Source of the DNA: a virus
IMG/VR virus record: IMGVR_UViG_3300035188_000277
Span: 62,001 to 126,000 of that record
DNA length: 64,000 nt
Strand: one strand, 5' to 3'
Within the stretch, counting starts at the first letter, position 1. Every line of letters starts with the position of its first letter. The notes under the pieces were generated by a model. That model did no database searches, was not told the origin of the DNA, and worked only from the letters and a program-made list of their open reading frames with translations. The translations under genes and the position numbers were made by a program. Positions 51,542-59,169 of this stretch are shown one piece after another.

Positions 51542-53107
51542 TTATTTATAAATGTTATCTCTAAGGTATTCGTAGTGATTGGGAAGAGTTTTAATGTATT
51601 GTTTCAACGCTGCTTGATGATTAAGCCAACTATATTTGATATCATGTAACTCATTAGCTAATTTTGGGTTTCGTTTCATATCGATATTATGATCCATCTT
51701 AGTAACAAAACTGTAATTACCTGCCGCCAGAACTCTATGATAACTAAAGTTGCCTTCTTTCATTTTCAATTTTTCTGGATCAGTTGATTGGTTTTGATCA
51801 TAAAGATCTCTAAACAATTTACTAAAATAATCCCCTTCATGGTTATGATTCATAGCATTGGTTCTATGCTTCCAATAAGGAGAATCTTCTCTTTGAGAGA
51901 GAAAATATTGCGCTGTTACCCAATCTTTGGCTTCTGAGGCTTCTTTAATTACGTAATGGTTATAATATTCTCTATCAAAGTTTTTTACATGACAATCCGT
52001 ATTAAGGAGGATACGAGCAATATTCTCAATCATAGATTGAGTCAAAAATAACCCTGTAGATCTCAGAGGTCCAATGAACGCACAAGAAAGCCCAACTGCA
52101 ATAACATTTTTATACCAAGGAGCCTTTCTAACTCCTGGAGTGAATTTCATAGAACGAAATTCTAAACCGTCCGCCCTTGAACCATATCTTTTTCTTATAC
52201 TTTCACGTAGTTCCTCTTTAGCCGATTCTTCGTTGGTATGATTACTGCTATAAACATAGCCAGAACCAATTCTATCCCAAATTGGAATATTCCACTCCCA
52301 TCCACTATCTAACGCTACACAATCTGTGAAACTAACCATTTCTTCTTTTTTACATTCGTAAGGAATATTGGTCGCAATCGCTCTATCGTTTACAAGAACT
52401 TCTGAAAAATCTATTAATCCTATTTTCAACCCTTGTTCTAATAGAATAGATCTAAACCCAGAACAGTCAATATAAAGATCTGCAGTTAGTGGTCCATTCT
52501 CATTAGTCTCTAAACATGTGATACCATTGTCATCAGTCCGAATAGCATAAATGTCATCGATGATATGTTTAACACCGTTCGGAATAGCGACAAGGTCTTT
52601 TAACATCAATCCAAATTTATAAGCGTCGAAATGATACGCTTTTTCTATATTAGGATTCCATTTCATTGGTCCTGGTTTGTCAGTATATTTGTTTTGAAGA
52701 ACCATATGATAGTTGTCATCAAAAAATTCAGGAAAATCAAAAGGCTGGAATAAATCTGGATATTGATGACAAAGGTTATAGAATAATTTAATATCTCTCA
52801 TAGGGACTGGAGGCGTAATCCCCTTAGTCAAATCATAAAAACTTTTACCCTTCTGATAAAAGTCTGTTAGCCTAATGGTTGTTTTATAAACAGCGTCACA
52901 CTTTGGCATCCAAATTTGTTCTGGGATACCAAATGGTTTCATAAACCTATTGATGTTTACTAAACTTGATTCTCCAACGCCAATAATTGGAACGTTTGTG
53001 GACTCTATCAGAGTAATGTTAACATTAGGTACATTTTTAGACAAAAGGGCAGCAGTCATCCAACCAGATGATCCGCCGCCCACAATCATAATACTTTTAA
53101 CTTTCAT
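51542..53107 (-). CDS. FAD-dependent tryptophan halogenase-like protein, Glu replaced
   Basis: A 521-residue member of the tryptophan halogenase family. It has the FAD motif GGGSSG (10-15), GVGESS (43-48), the active-site Lys (K75 in YKTTIR), an IDCSGFRS FAD segment and the halogenase signature WEWNIP (270-275). At the usual EPLES position it reads GPLRST: the catalytic-pocket Glu (E346 in PrnA) is Arg349 here, confirmed on the DNA (AGA). The halide-binding Ser-Thr-Gly remains. Such enzymes use reduced FAD, O2 and halide to form HOCl, held as a Lys adduct. Its substrate is unknown and may differ from Trp. Overlaps the small ORF before it and ends at the tmRNA promoter. Confidence 0.88.
   Translation of the reverse strand: MKVKSIMIVGGGSSGWMTAALLSKNVPNVNITLIESTNVPIIGVGESSLVNINRFMKPFGIPEQIWMPKCDAVYKTTIRLTDFYQKGKSFYDLTKGITPPVPMRDIKLFYNLCHQYPDLFQPFDFPEFFDDNYHMVLQNKYTDKPGPMKWNPNIEKAYHFDAYKFGLMLKDLVAIPNGVKHIIDDIYAIRTDDNGITCLETNENGPLTADLYIDCSGFRSILLEQGLKIGLIDFSEVLVNDRAIATNIPYECKKEEMVSFTDCVALDSGWEWNIPIWDRIGSGYVYSSNHTNEESAKEELRESIRKRYGSRADGLEFRSMKFTPGVRKAPWYKNVIAVGLSCAFIGPLRSTGLFLTQSMIENIARILLNTDCHVKNFDREYYNHYVIKEASEAKDWVTAQYFLSQREDSPYWKHRTNAMNHNHEGDYFSKLFRDLYDQNQSTDPEKLKMKEGNFSYHRVLAAGNYSFVTKMDHNIDMKRNPKLANELHDIKYSWLNHQAALKQYIKTLPNHYEYLRDNIYK
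51543..51550 (-). promoter_or_regulatory. Late-type promoter for the tmRNA
   Basis: An exact TATAAATA on the minus strand overlapping the halogenase stop. A T4-like start would fall near 51537, immediately before the tmRNA acceptor piece. Confidence 0.65.
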
Positions 53108-53220
53108 TGAGTTTGTATCTCGTTTTCAAATTCCTCTATTAAAGGAACAGGTGGTTCTTTAGTGGCACGGTCTATTAGAACTGTCCCGTACAATGCACTT
53201 ACCGATGGTCGCCAACTCAT
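53104..53220 (-). CDS. Possible small ORF overlapping the lipoprotein gene
   Basis: A 38-residue ORF (MSWRPSVSALYGTVLIDRAT, then a PPVPLIEEFENEIQTQ end) in another frame from the lipoprotein ORF and overlapping it by 62 bases; its TGA overlaps the halogenase ATG. It has no clear ribosome site. It may be a separate small gene, or the true C-terminus of the lipoprotein if a frameshift or base error joins them. Confidence 0.4.
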   Translation of the reverse strand: MSWRPSVSALYGTVLIDRATKEPPVPLIEEFENEIQTQ

Positions 53221-53281
53221 TACAACCAGTGACGCCCAAACTAAGAAACACCAATGCAATTGATAGATATACTTTCTTCAT
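53159..53281 (-). CDS. Small lipoprotein
   Basis: A 40-residue ORF from the ATG at 53281, which overlaps the preceding stop (ATGA). The N-terminus MKKVYLSIALVFLSLGVTGC is a signal with lipobox VTGC, so a mature lipoprotein of about 21 residues is predicted, with two further Cys. Its shortness is odd. Together with the overlapping Pro-containing ORF it recalls outer-membrane spanin (Rz1-like) genes, but no inner-membrane partner is seen here. Confidence 0.6.
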   Translation of the reverse strand: MKKVYLSIALVFLSLGVTGCNELATIGKCIVRDSSNRPCH

Positions 53282-53502
53282 CCTAAGATCCTTTTTATAT
53301 CATCTAGAGTCCCGATATAATGACCATTTCGAAAGGCTACTGGACGAGCTTCGTCGATACCAGCATGCCTGATGAATGCGGCCATGGTAGAATACATAGC
53401 AAAGTATTTCGGTTCAATACCTGTTTTCTGTATAATATACTGAGATAATTGATCGGTTTCTTCGTTATAAACTTGACCGATAACTGACCATCTATCTGAC
53501 AC
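53278..53502 (-). CDS. Small hypothetical protein, 74 aa (GTG start)
   Basis: Begins with GTG at 53502, preceded by GGAGAG at good distance. The protein (YNEETDQLSQYIIQKTGIEP, then AAFIRHAGIDEARPVAFRNG) is a small mixed alpha/beta protein. Function unknown. It is in a run of small genes with overlapping ends. Confidence 0.68.
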   Translation of the reverse strand: MSDRWSVIGQVYNEETDQLSQYIIQKTGIEPKYFAMYSTMAAFIRHAGIDEARPVAFRNGHYIGTLDDIKRILG

Positions 53503-53503
53503 G

Positions 53504-53761
53504 TTACTCTCCTACACCACCTTCTATATTAGGTTCATGATTTTCCAACTGAACACCGTTTATTGAAAACCACTCATCAGAACCTTGACGCTGATACTGG
53601 ATATCCTGCATAGGAACCATTACCATTTCCTTGGTCTGTGGGTGAACCATCATCTTCTGAAATACAACCATTCGCAAATCAACGATTGGATTCTTTTTAT
53701 TTAATCCTCCCACTGGAAGTCCACTAGCGGCGACAGCGCCATCTGGTCCTAGAATACTCAT
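53504..53761 (-). CDS. Small hypothetical protein, 85 aa
   Basis: Starts in an ATGA overlap with the upstream exported protein gene. It is beta-rich (VDLRMVVFQKMMVHPQTKEM, then MQDIQYQRQGSDEWFSIN) with an acidic end. No recognised domain. Codons and spacing look genuine. Confidence 0.68.
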   Translation of the reverse strand: MSILGPDGAVAASGLPVGGLNKKNPIVDLRMVVFQKMMVHPQTKEMVMVPMQDIQYQRQGSDEWFSINGVQLENHEPNIEGGVGE

Positions 53762-54120
53762 GTCTTTTGTCCTTTATACTTTTCAAGTAGATTCGAGAGA
53801 AACTCAATAGCTGAGTCATTAAATGTTACATCGTTTAGAATACCGGTAACGCAATATTGCTTTGCCTTCAGCGCATTGCCATCCGAAGCCTTATCATATT
53901 CAACGATATACAGATGACGATCCTTAGACATCATTGCTTCGTTAATCTTACCATTCTTTTCGCCATTATAAAGAGTAACCAACGCCTTCTCGTCGATCAT
54001 CTTCATCATCTCTGCATTAGGATAGCATTTTAAATCTTCCGCCTTGGCCATATTATGGACAACCATAAACCCTAGCGCAAAGAAAAAAATAGCAATCAAA
54101 CTTTCTTTAGTTCTGCTCAT
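53758..54120 (-). CDS. Exported small protein
   Basis: A 120-residue protein from the ATG at 54120 (GGAG six bases upstream). The N-terminus is a signal or anchor (LIAIFFFALGFMVVHNMAKA) with a likely cleavage site at AKA-ED, so the rest lies in the periplasm. Two Cys (in LKCYPN and KQYCVTG) could form a disulfide. Function unknown. Confidence 0.72.
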   Translation of the reverse strand: MSRTKESLIAIFFFALGFMVVHNMAKAEDLKCYPNAEMMKMIDEKALVTLYNGEKNGKINEAMMSKDRHLYIVEYDKASDGNALKAKQYCVTGILNDVTFNDSAIEFLSNLLEKYKGQKT

Positions 54121-54292
54121 TGTCAACTCCAGATATAGATTTCATCAGGTTAATATCATAGTCTATTAGTCTAGACAAAGACTGGATTGCATTTTCTTTA
54201 CTAACACCACCAGCAACCTTATCTCTAGACCACATAACATACTTAATTAGCATGTTAACGTCAATCGCATTTTGATCCTTCAATTCATTCAT
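54107..54292 (-). CDS. Small helical hypothetical protein, 61 aa
   Basis: A helical, charged protein (MNELKDQNAIDVNMLIKYVM, then KENAIQSLSRLIDYDINLMK). Start is one base after the upstream stop; end overlaps the exported protein gene. Function unknown. Confidence 0.65.
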   Translation of the reverse strand: MNELKDQNAIDVNMLIKYVMWSRDKVAGGVSKENAIQSLSRLIDYDINLMKSISGVDNEQN

Positions 54293-54293
54293 G

Positions 54294-54461
54294 CTACTTA
54301 TCTAGCCTCATAACTGCTGATGGGTGCAAACAAACTGCACTACTAAGAGTCAGTGCTGACATACCACCAGCATCATTACACTTTTTTACGAAATTATCAT
54401 TATAGCTAACAAAGATGCCAACCATAAAAATAAACGTTCCCCATACTAATAGTTTTGTCAT
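54294..54461 (-). CDS. Small membrane/exported protein, 55 aa
   Basis: A 55-residue ORF whose ATG overlaps the upstream stop (ATGA). Residues 4-20 are hydrophobic (LLVWGTFIFMVGIFVSY), followed by a short tail with two Cys (KKCNDAG and AVCLHP). Likely inner-membrane anchored with a periplasmic tail. Function unknown. Confidence 0.62.
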   Translation of the reverse strand: MTKLLVWGTFIFMVGIFVSYNDNFVKKCNDAGGMSALTLSSAVCLHPSAVMRLDK

Positions 54462-55591
54462 GTCACCACCCTTAACAAAATCGTGTTTTCGTTGATACGA
54501 TACGCAAGAGGCTTCTCCGTCTTGATCTCATCAAAGACTTTTCGTAGGACAAGTTTGCCACCCTCGAGTATGCGCTTGAGAAACTCATTTGGATCTTTCC
54601 GTCCCACAGACCTGGTAATAGAATTAGATTCGCAATAGTTCGTAATGCTAGTGCCCTTGACCTGGAGCCCACCACGATCAATCGCTGTAAGCCTCGTAAT
54701 CGTCTTATACTTTGTATTGAAAGTCCAGAGCTCCATTGCGCCGATGACTTTCTCCGGAGATACTGATGCAATCTTGTAAGTTGCATCTTCCTTCTGGTAC
54801 TTGAGATTTTTGATTTTCTTTTCGACCGACACTGCTCTTGGCTTGCGAGTCTTTTTAATTTTCTTTGTGTTCGAAGAATATCTCTCCGCATCCTCGATAA
54901 GCGTGTTGTAGAACGATACAAGATTCTTGATTTCAGCTTTTTTGAGGTGGCGATATCCCTCTTTGAGTTGTTCATCTTTACCCTCATATGCCTCAAGCAA
55001 TTCATCTAATACTGGGGTAAATTTAGAGATGATAGAAGTAGCGTAGGCGGCAGGAATGTTATTCGACTGCAGCCATTCATACAAAGAAAACTCTACATTG
55101 TCGTAGATGTAATCGTCTATCATACCCTCAATTTCGCCAAGAATGTCATGTGTACGCTCACGCATACGGTCTTGAATGGAAACTACTGGCTTACTATCTT
55201 CTTCCTTAGTCTCCTGAACATATTTATATGTTTCTTTGATACGATCGTTTATATAATCTTGTGTATCAGTAGGTAACGTAAACCCTCGAGATAAGAGACG
55301 ACAAACCCAAGCAACAGTAGTAGGTATAAGATTATCTGGAACAGATTTGATTTTCTTGGCGTCATTAACACGTCCTAGATTTTTAAGATAGGTAACAATA
55401 TACTCTTTGGCTTCTGAATTGGTGCACATGTAGTTATACCAATTCAAAGCATTGATGTAATCAGTTTTTGACAGAGGCTTTGTAAAATTAGGCTCGTCGC
55501 CCAGATGCTTCTTATTAACAATGTAAGCCTCCGACTTCGTAACACGAATAGTTTTTGGTTTACGTTTAACAAGAGCAGGGCGACGAGCCAT
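54458..55591 (-). CDS. Conserved hypothetical protein, 377 aa, middle/early gene
   Basis: Read from MARRPALVKRKPKTIRVTKS at 55591, which follows a GGAGG site; an alternative start lies four codons upstream. The N-terminal basic stretch is followed by helices, a Lys/Arg-rich linker near 240-265 and a compact C-terminal domain (MELWTFNTKYKTITRLTAID, then DPNEFLKRILEGGKLVLRKV). I recall no function, though similar proteins occur in large T4-like phages. The basic regions suggest nucleic-acid contact. It has its own sigma70-type promoter. Confidence 0.78.
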   Translation of the reverse strand: MARRPALVKRKPKTIRVTKSEAYIVNKKHLGDEPNFTKPLSKTDYINALNWYNYMCTNSEAKEYIVTYLKNLGRVNDAKKIKSVPDNLIPTTVAWVCRLLSRGFTLPTDTQDYINDRIKETYKYVQETKEEDSKPVVSIQDRMRERTHDILGEIEGMIDDYIYDNVEFSLYEWLQSNNIPAAYATSIISKFTPVLDELLEAYEGKDEQLKEGYRHLKKAEIKNLVSFYNTLIEDAERYSSNTKKIKKTRKPRAVSVEKKIKNLKYQKEDATYKIASVSPEKVIGAMELWTFNTKYKTITRLTAIDRGGLQVKGTSITNYCESNSITRSVGRKDPNEFLKRILEGGKLVLRKVFDEIKTEKPLAYRINENTILLRVVT

Positions 55592-55613
55592 ATTATCCTC
55601 CAAGGTTACATAT

Positions 55614-55642
55614 ATTGTACCCTAGTTTTTATAAAAAGTCAA
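55614..55642 (-). promoter_or_regulatory. Sigma70-type promoter for the 377-aa gene
   Basis: On the minus strand TTGACT, 17 bases, then TACAAT, 22 bases before the chosen ATG. The -35 box overlaps the stop of the DUF932 gene. Confidence 0.72.
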
Positions 55643-56607
55643 GCTGCTTCTGCCATTTCGACAGCGAGCTCAAGAGCCTTAGTCTTCAGATTCTTGTTGT
55701 ATCCATACCAAGCAGACTGGATACGAGAATCAGCCGAACGACCAATCACGTGATCAGTCATGAAAGTAACAGCGTTGAACGGTTGCCACCAAGTTCCCTC
55801 GGCGTATTCATGTCCAGGCTGAGTATTGATAATGCTCAGAGCAATATCAGCATTCTTCGAACGCTTACCTTCTTCTGGATTCTTCGTATTAAGAGGAAAC
55901 ACACGTTCAAAGTATTCAACGATAGATTCAGTCTTAGCCTTCTTAGAACCAAGGAACTGAGCCATCTCCTTATACTTCTGCAACTTGTCGGTAGCAATGC
56001 CAAGCATATCCTTCACATTAGCAGGATTAAACTGCTTACGGTGGGAAATCTTGACCATACGCTCTACAGTCGACGAGAGAGAAAGTGTAAGAGTATTATT
56101 GCACACAACACGAATGGGAGTGAAGCGCACGTCAGTAGAAAAACCATACTTATGAAAATTAGAAAAGAGTAGATAAGAGTCAATCTGATCTCCCTTAAAG
56201 AGCTCAAACGACTCCTTAACCTTAGCCAAACCCCAAACGATCTGACCATCCTTCAGAGAGCCAGCAGTATGCATCTCCATATCACCAGCCATAACGAATT
56301 CATTGAAGAAGTCAAACGCCTCGGCATTCTGGACAGGATTCCAGTCGTCAGAAACAACGTCAAGCAATTTCTTGTCCTTACTACGAACAAGAGCAGACTG
56401 TTTCGTCTCAATCACACTGTCCGGATCGTTATCATCAAGAATAGCAAACGTAGGATACTTGCGGACTTCCCAATTCAGACCAGCAGCCTCGAGCATCTGT
56501 TCGGGCGTAAGATCCGCAGGAACCTTAACACCAAGACCGTGCCACGGAACGTCGCCAGCATAAGCCATCTGAGCAACGCCATCAATCTCTTCAATCATAT
56601 GAGCCAT
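55639..56607 (-). CDS. DUF932 / phage-plasmid-like protein (TIGR03299)
   Basis: A 322-residue protein with the DUF932 pattern: AYAGDVPWHGLGVKVPADLT near residue 17, then VNDWNPVQNAEAF-like SDDWNPVQNAEAFDFFNEFV, and FTPIRVVCNNTLTLSL with the conserved RVVCxNT segment. The C-terminal TWWQPFNAVTFMTDHVIGRS is typical as well. Members are common in phages and plasmids; no biochemical role is firmly known to me. GGAG site upstream and its own sigma70-type promoter. Confidence 0.9.
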   Translation of the reverse strand: MAHMIEEIDGVAQMAYAGDVPWHGLGVKVPADLTPEQMLEAAGLNWEVRKYPTFAILDDNDPDSVIETKQSALVRSKDKKLLDVVSDDWNPVQNAEAFDFFNEFVMAGDMEMHTAGSLKDGQIVWGLAKVKESFELFKGDQIDSYLLFSNFHKYGFSTDVRFTPIRVVCNNTLTLSLSSTVERMVKISHRKQFNPANVKDMLGIATDKLQKYKEMAQFLGSKKAKTESIVEYFERVFPLNTKNPEEGKRSKNADIALSIINTQPGHEYAEGTWWQPFNAVTFMTDHVIGRSADSRIQSAWYGYNKNLKTKALELAVEMAEAA

Positions 56608-56638
56608 TTTAGATCTCCTTCACATCAACCATAAACAT

Positions 56639-56667
56639 AGTATAGCTCTATCTTTTAAAAAAGTCAA
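56639..56667 (-). promoter_or_regulatory. Sigma70-type promoter for the DUF932 gene
   Basis: On the minus strand TTGACT, 17 bases, then TATACT, 31 bases before the ATG. Confidence 0.75.
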
Positions 56668-56676
56668 ACTCTTTTT

Positions 56677-56901
56677 TTAGACCGCAGAGGAGATAATAAG
56701 AGCTTTGTCAAGAGTATCTTTATATTGGAATCTAAACCCTTCTAGCCACTCTTTTTGTCTATAAAGCTCGTTTTGAACTAGTTTCTCATCCTCCTGATCG
56801 ACAGAAAGATAATCGTAAGGGCAATCGTCAACAGATCCGCCGTTAGTGTAATGTAGTTTACCTTCTTCGAAGAACTGATTAGTATATTGCCAGTCGTTCA
56901 T
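56677..56901 (-). CDS. Small protein resembling ribosome modulation factor
   Basis: A 74-residue protein. YTNGGSVDDCPYDYL followed by RQKEWLEGFRFQYKD resembles the RMF pattern (a Cys-Pro-Tyr segment followed by a Trp-Leu-x-Gly motif). RMF dimerises 70S ribosomes into inactive 100S particles. If the match holds it would be a phage factor acting on host ribosomes; similarity is short, so this is tentative. A GGAG site precedes the ATG. Confidence 0.6.
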   Translation of the reverse strand: MNDWQYTNQFFEEGKLHYTNGGSVDDCPYDYLSVDQEDEKLVQNELYRQKEWLEGFRFQYKDTLDKALIISSAV

Positions 56902-56904
56902 CTT

Positions 56905-57120
56905 TTACTCCTCTACGGGCTGCTCTTCTTTTTTAGCGGATTTACGATCTACATCTTTAAAATTTTCTGGATGCTTTAAGACACCAGCCAGAAATTCAAC
57001 AGCTTCTTTAATTTCTTCGCTGTTATAATTAGCAGCGATTCTTTCTTCTCTTAGATATGCACTCAAAAGACAATAAGCCTCGTTGACTGCATAATAACTA
57101 ATCTTGTCATCAATAAACAT
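56905..57120 (-). CDS. Small hypothetical protein, 71 aa
   Basis: Preceded by a strong AGGAGGG site. The protein is helical (SYYAVNEAYCLLSAYLREER, then EIKEAVEFLAGVLKHPENF) with a charged tail. Function unknown. Confidence 0.7.
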   Translation of the reverse strand: MFIDDKISYYAVNEAYCLLSAYLREERIAANYNSEEIKEAVEFLAGVLKHPENFKDVDRKSAKKEEQPVEE

Positions 57121-57131
57121 GAACCCTCCTG

Positions 57132-57452
57132 TTACTTCTTAAAAGAGAAATAAGAATCTATTACTTTGCATAACTGGGGTTCAAGTGCATCATAATGCTC
57201 TTTGTCCATAATACCGCAAAGAATATCTTGATAATCGTCTATATCTAAGAACTGTTTACATAGTTCTAAGAAATCTTGTCTCGTTTTTGGTTCCTCAACA
57301 GGCACACCATGAATGTTGGGGCCAGAATAAAATTTAAGATCTTCTGCAATATGTCTAGCAATAACAAGTTTTGCTTTATCGACATACTCTTTCATTGCCT
57401 GTAGTTCTAGTTCTTTTTTAGATTTAGGAAAAGGAATAACCTCTGCAGTCAT
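57132..57452 (-). CDS. Small hypothetical protein with VIPFPK start, 106 aa
   Basis: Starts in an ATGA overlap. MTAEVIPFPKSKKELELQAM resembles the VIPFP N-terminus seen in many small phage and proteobacterial proteins; the rest is helical with DFLELCKQFLDIDDYQDILC. Function unknown. Confidence 0.7.
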   Translation of the reverse strand: MTAEVIPFPKSKKELELQAMKEYVDKAKLVIARHIAEDLKFYSGPNIHGVPVEEPKTRQDFLELCKQFLDIDDYQDILCGIMDKEHYDALEPQLCKVIDSYFSFKK

Positions 57453-57685
57453 CGCCCGAACTCCTTAGTGTCTTTGGCGACACATCTCACTTTAATATAA
57501 TAATTATCGCCTATTTTTGGCGAAAAGGCAAGTTTTGCGGCTCGCTCATAAGATTCCTGGATGCATGACATCGGCGTGTTTTTGATCTCTCCCATAACAA
57601 TCGTCGTGTCTCTTCCGCCTTCTTTACATTCCACAGGAGAGAGTAGAGAGTTACAAATAAGAATAACTGGAACATATTCGATCAT
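57449..57685 (-). CDS. Small hypothetical protein, 78 aa
   Basis: Read from MIEYVPVILICNSLLSPVEC at 57685, in an ATGA overlap with the upstream stop; an in-frame start three codons upstream is possible. It is beta-rich with four Cys and may be exported (hydrophobic residues 4-16). Function unknown. Confidence 0.6.
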   Translation of the reverse strand: MIEYVPVILICNSLLSPVECKEGGRDTTIVMGEIKNTPMSCIQESYERAAKLAFSPKIGDNYYIKVRCVAKDTKEFGR

Positions 57686-57834
57686 CCTTGACACTTAACG
57701 CCGAATTTAGCTTCGACACCCATTACTTTACCATGAAGGGTGCCAATATGACAAGCCTTCGGTTCAATCTCTACATGTTGTTCTTGGCAAACACCACTAA
57801 CGCACATGAATACAATCGCTGCAACTAACTTCAT
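57682..57834 (-). CDS. Small secreted Cys-containing protein, 50 aa
   Basis: A 50-residue ORF overlapping the oxygenase stop. The start MKLVAAIVFMCVSGVCQEQH looks like a short signal peptide; the mature part has Cys in KACHIG and VKCQG. The plus-strand complement shows an AGGAG-like ribosome site. Function unknown. Confidence 0.6.
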   Translation of the reverse strand: MKLVAAIVFMCVSGVCQEQHVEIEPKACHIGTLHGKVMGVEAKFGVKCQG

Positions 57835-58358
57835 AATAAATCTCCTAATACACGGAACTTGTAAGCAATACTTATCCTCATAGATTTACAATGAACCGTG
57901 GGTTCGAGTGGACAATGCGGCATTTTAGAATCAAACAATACTGCCGAATTGCTTTTTGGAAAGATGTTTTCTATAATCTTTCCGCCATATTCCATAAGAA
58001 TTAAATGCCCACCGTATTCTGGCTTCCAGTTCTTATGGTAATAATACACCAAAGTATAATACTCGCCCTCTGCATTTTCTAACACATCAACATGAGGATG
58101 ACCACATTGACCATGAGTGTTACCATTAGCGTATATCTTAATAGTTTCTATTTGTTTGTTTAAAAACTTTTGTATTTTTGATTTGAATAGATTTTCTATT
58201 ATTTCTGAAGGCAGGGTTTTATCCCAATGGTAAGTAGGCTCTGGGATCTCAGGCACTGATGAGCCCACCAATTCCCAATTATATTTTTTGAATTCTTCGT
58301 CGAGAAGAACCATTTCTTCTTGTGAAAAGAATTCCTCATCGACGAAGATGTTTCGCAT
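57831..58358 (-). CDS. 2OG-Fe(II) oxygenase (P4H-like)
   Basis: A 175-residue dioxygenase with complete ligands: H89 and D91 (GHPHVDV), H148 (KMPHCP) and R161 (SMRISIAYKF). Between them is the jelly-roll strand YYTLVYYYHKNWKPEYGGHL, typical of prolyl-hydroxylase-like enzymes of marine phages. Substrate unknown. The start shares a base with the upstream stop, coupling it to the next oxygenase-like gene. Confidence 0.87.
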   Translation of the reverse strand: MRNIFVDEEFFSQEEMVLLDEEFKKYNWELVGSSVPEIPEPTYHWDKTLPSEIIENLFKSKIQKFLNKQIETIKIYANGNTHGQCGHPHVDVLENAEGEYYTLVYYYHKNWKPEYGGHLILMEYGGKIIENIFPKSNSAVLFDSKMPHCPLEPTVHCKSMRISIAYKFRVLGDLL

Positions 58359-58966
58359 TAGACTTGAAACTTAAACGTTCCTGTAATACTTGTTCTATAT
58401 GTATCATTCGCAAAACAAGGTCTAACGCCATGTTGCATTTCACAAGGAAATAAGATAAAATTATTTTCCCAATCTTCATTAACAGGAATAATATATTCCT
58501 TCGGACGCCCCAAAACATCTGTATAATATAACGAGAAATTAGAAGTCATTTCTTCTGTTGGTTTGACAAAAGAAGGAGGAGCCTTAATACCTAAATTCAT
58601 CCAAATAATGAACGAAAAGATACCATCATGTTTATGTGGGAGATTACATTCATGTCTATCGAGAAAATTAGCCATCAAAGTGTCCAAAACCAATGGCGCT
58701 CCATTCGTTAGGTAATTGATTTCTTTCTCGTAGCCAAACGTGTTAAGATAAGCGGAAACGTATGGCAGCAATAACTTTTCTGCATGATGCTTTGTTCTTT
58801 CGAGATAGTAATCTTTTTGGATTACTCTTCTTCCAGTAGATCTTAGTTCTTCTTTTACATCCGGTAATTCTAAAATTTCATTCTTAATCGGAGCTAGATC
58901 TCCATCAGAAAACTCTGACTGAATGAATCCGTAATTAGGAAACGTATTAACAACATATTCTTGCAT
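58358..58966 (-). CDS. 2OG-Fe(II) oxygenase-like protein
   Basis: A 202-residue protein. Candidate iron ligands are H111/H113/D114 (LPHKHDG), a distal H179 (CEMQHGVRP) and R191 (YRTSITGTF). FSFIIWMNLG and ENNFILFP are the core strands. This pattern recurs among putative 2OG oxygenases of T4-like cyanophages. Whether the HKHD motif binds iron as HxD is not certain. Lies two bases after the small gene at 58969. Confidence 0.75.
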   Translation of the reverse strand: MQEYVVNTFPNYGFIQSEFSDGDLAPIKNEILELPDVKEELRSTGRRVIQKDYYLERTKHHAEKLLLPYVSAYLNTFGYEKEINYLTNGAPLVLDTLMANFLDRHECNLPHKHDGIFSFIIWMNLGIKAPPSFVKPTEEMTSNFSLYYTDVLGRPKEYIIPVNEDWENNFILFPCEMQHGVRPCFANDTYRTSITGTFKFQV

Positions 58967-58968
58967 AA

Positions 58969-59154
58969 TTATTTTACCTCATTTTTAATTTGCACAAAAT
59001 ACTTTTTCAGTTCAGGAGAAGCATTAGATAATGTAGATCCACAAACTCCTATACGAATCAATTCTGACAATTCAATTATGTCTTTAACTGTGATAGTATC
59101 ATCTGGTTTAAACTCAAACAAATTAGATTGGTTGTATTTTGTTGGTTTCTTCAC
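58969..59154 (-). CDS. Small hypothetical protein, 61 aa (GTG start)
   Basis: Starts at a GTG (59154) with AAAGGA upstream, just after tRNA-Thr. The protein (LFEFKPDDTITVKDIIELSE, then ASPELKKYFVQIKNEVK) is helical. Function unknown. Close spacing to the oxygenase gene supports it. Confidence 0.6.
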   Translation of the reverse strand: MKKPTKYNQSNLFEFKPDDTITVKDIIELSELIRIGVCGSTLSNASPELKKYFVQIKNEVK

Positions 59155-59169
59155 AATATATCCTTTTAG

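Noticed and set aside
54472-55005. Minus-strand Arg/Ser-rich ORF within the 377-aa gene
   Set aside because: An alternative frame of the real gene; no start signals.
55615-56172. Plus-strand 185-residue ORF opposite the DUF932 gene
   Set aside because: Antisense to a well-supported gene with its own promoter and ribosome site; the translation resembles no family.
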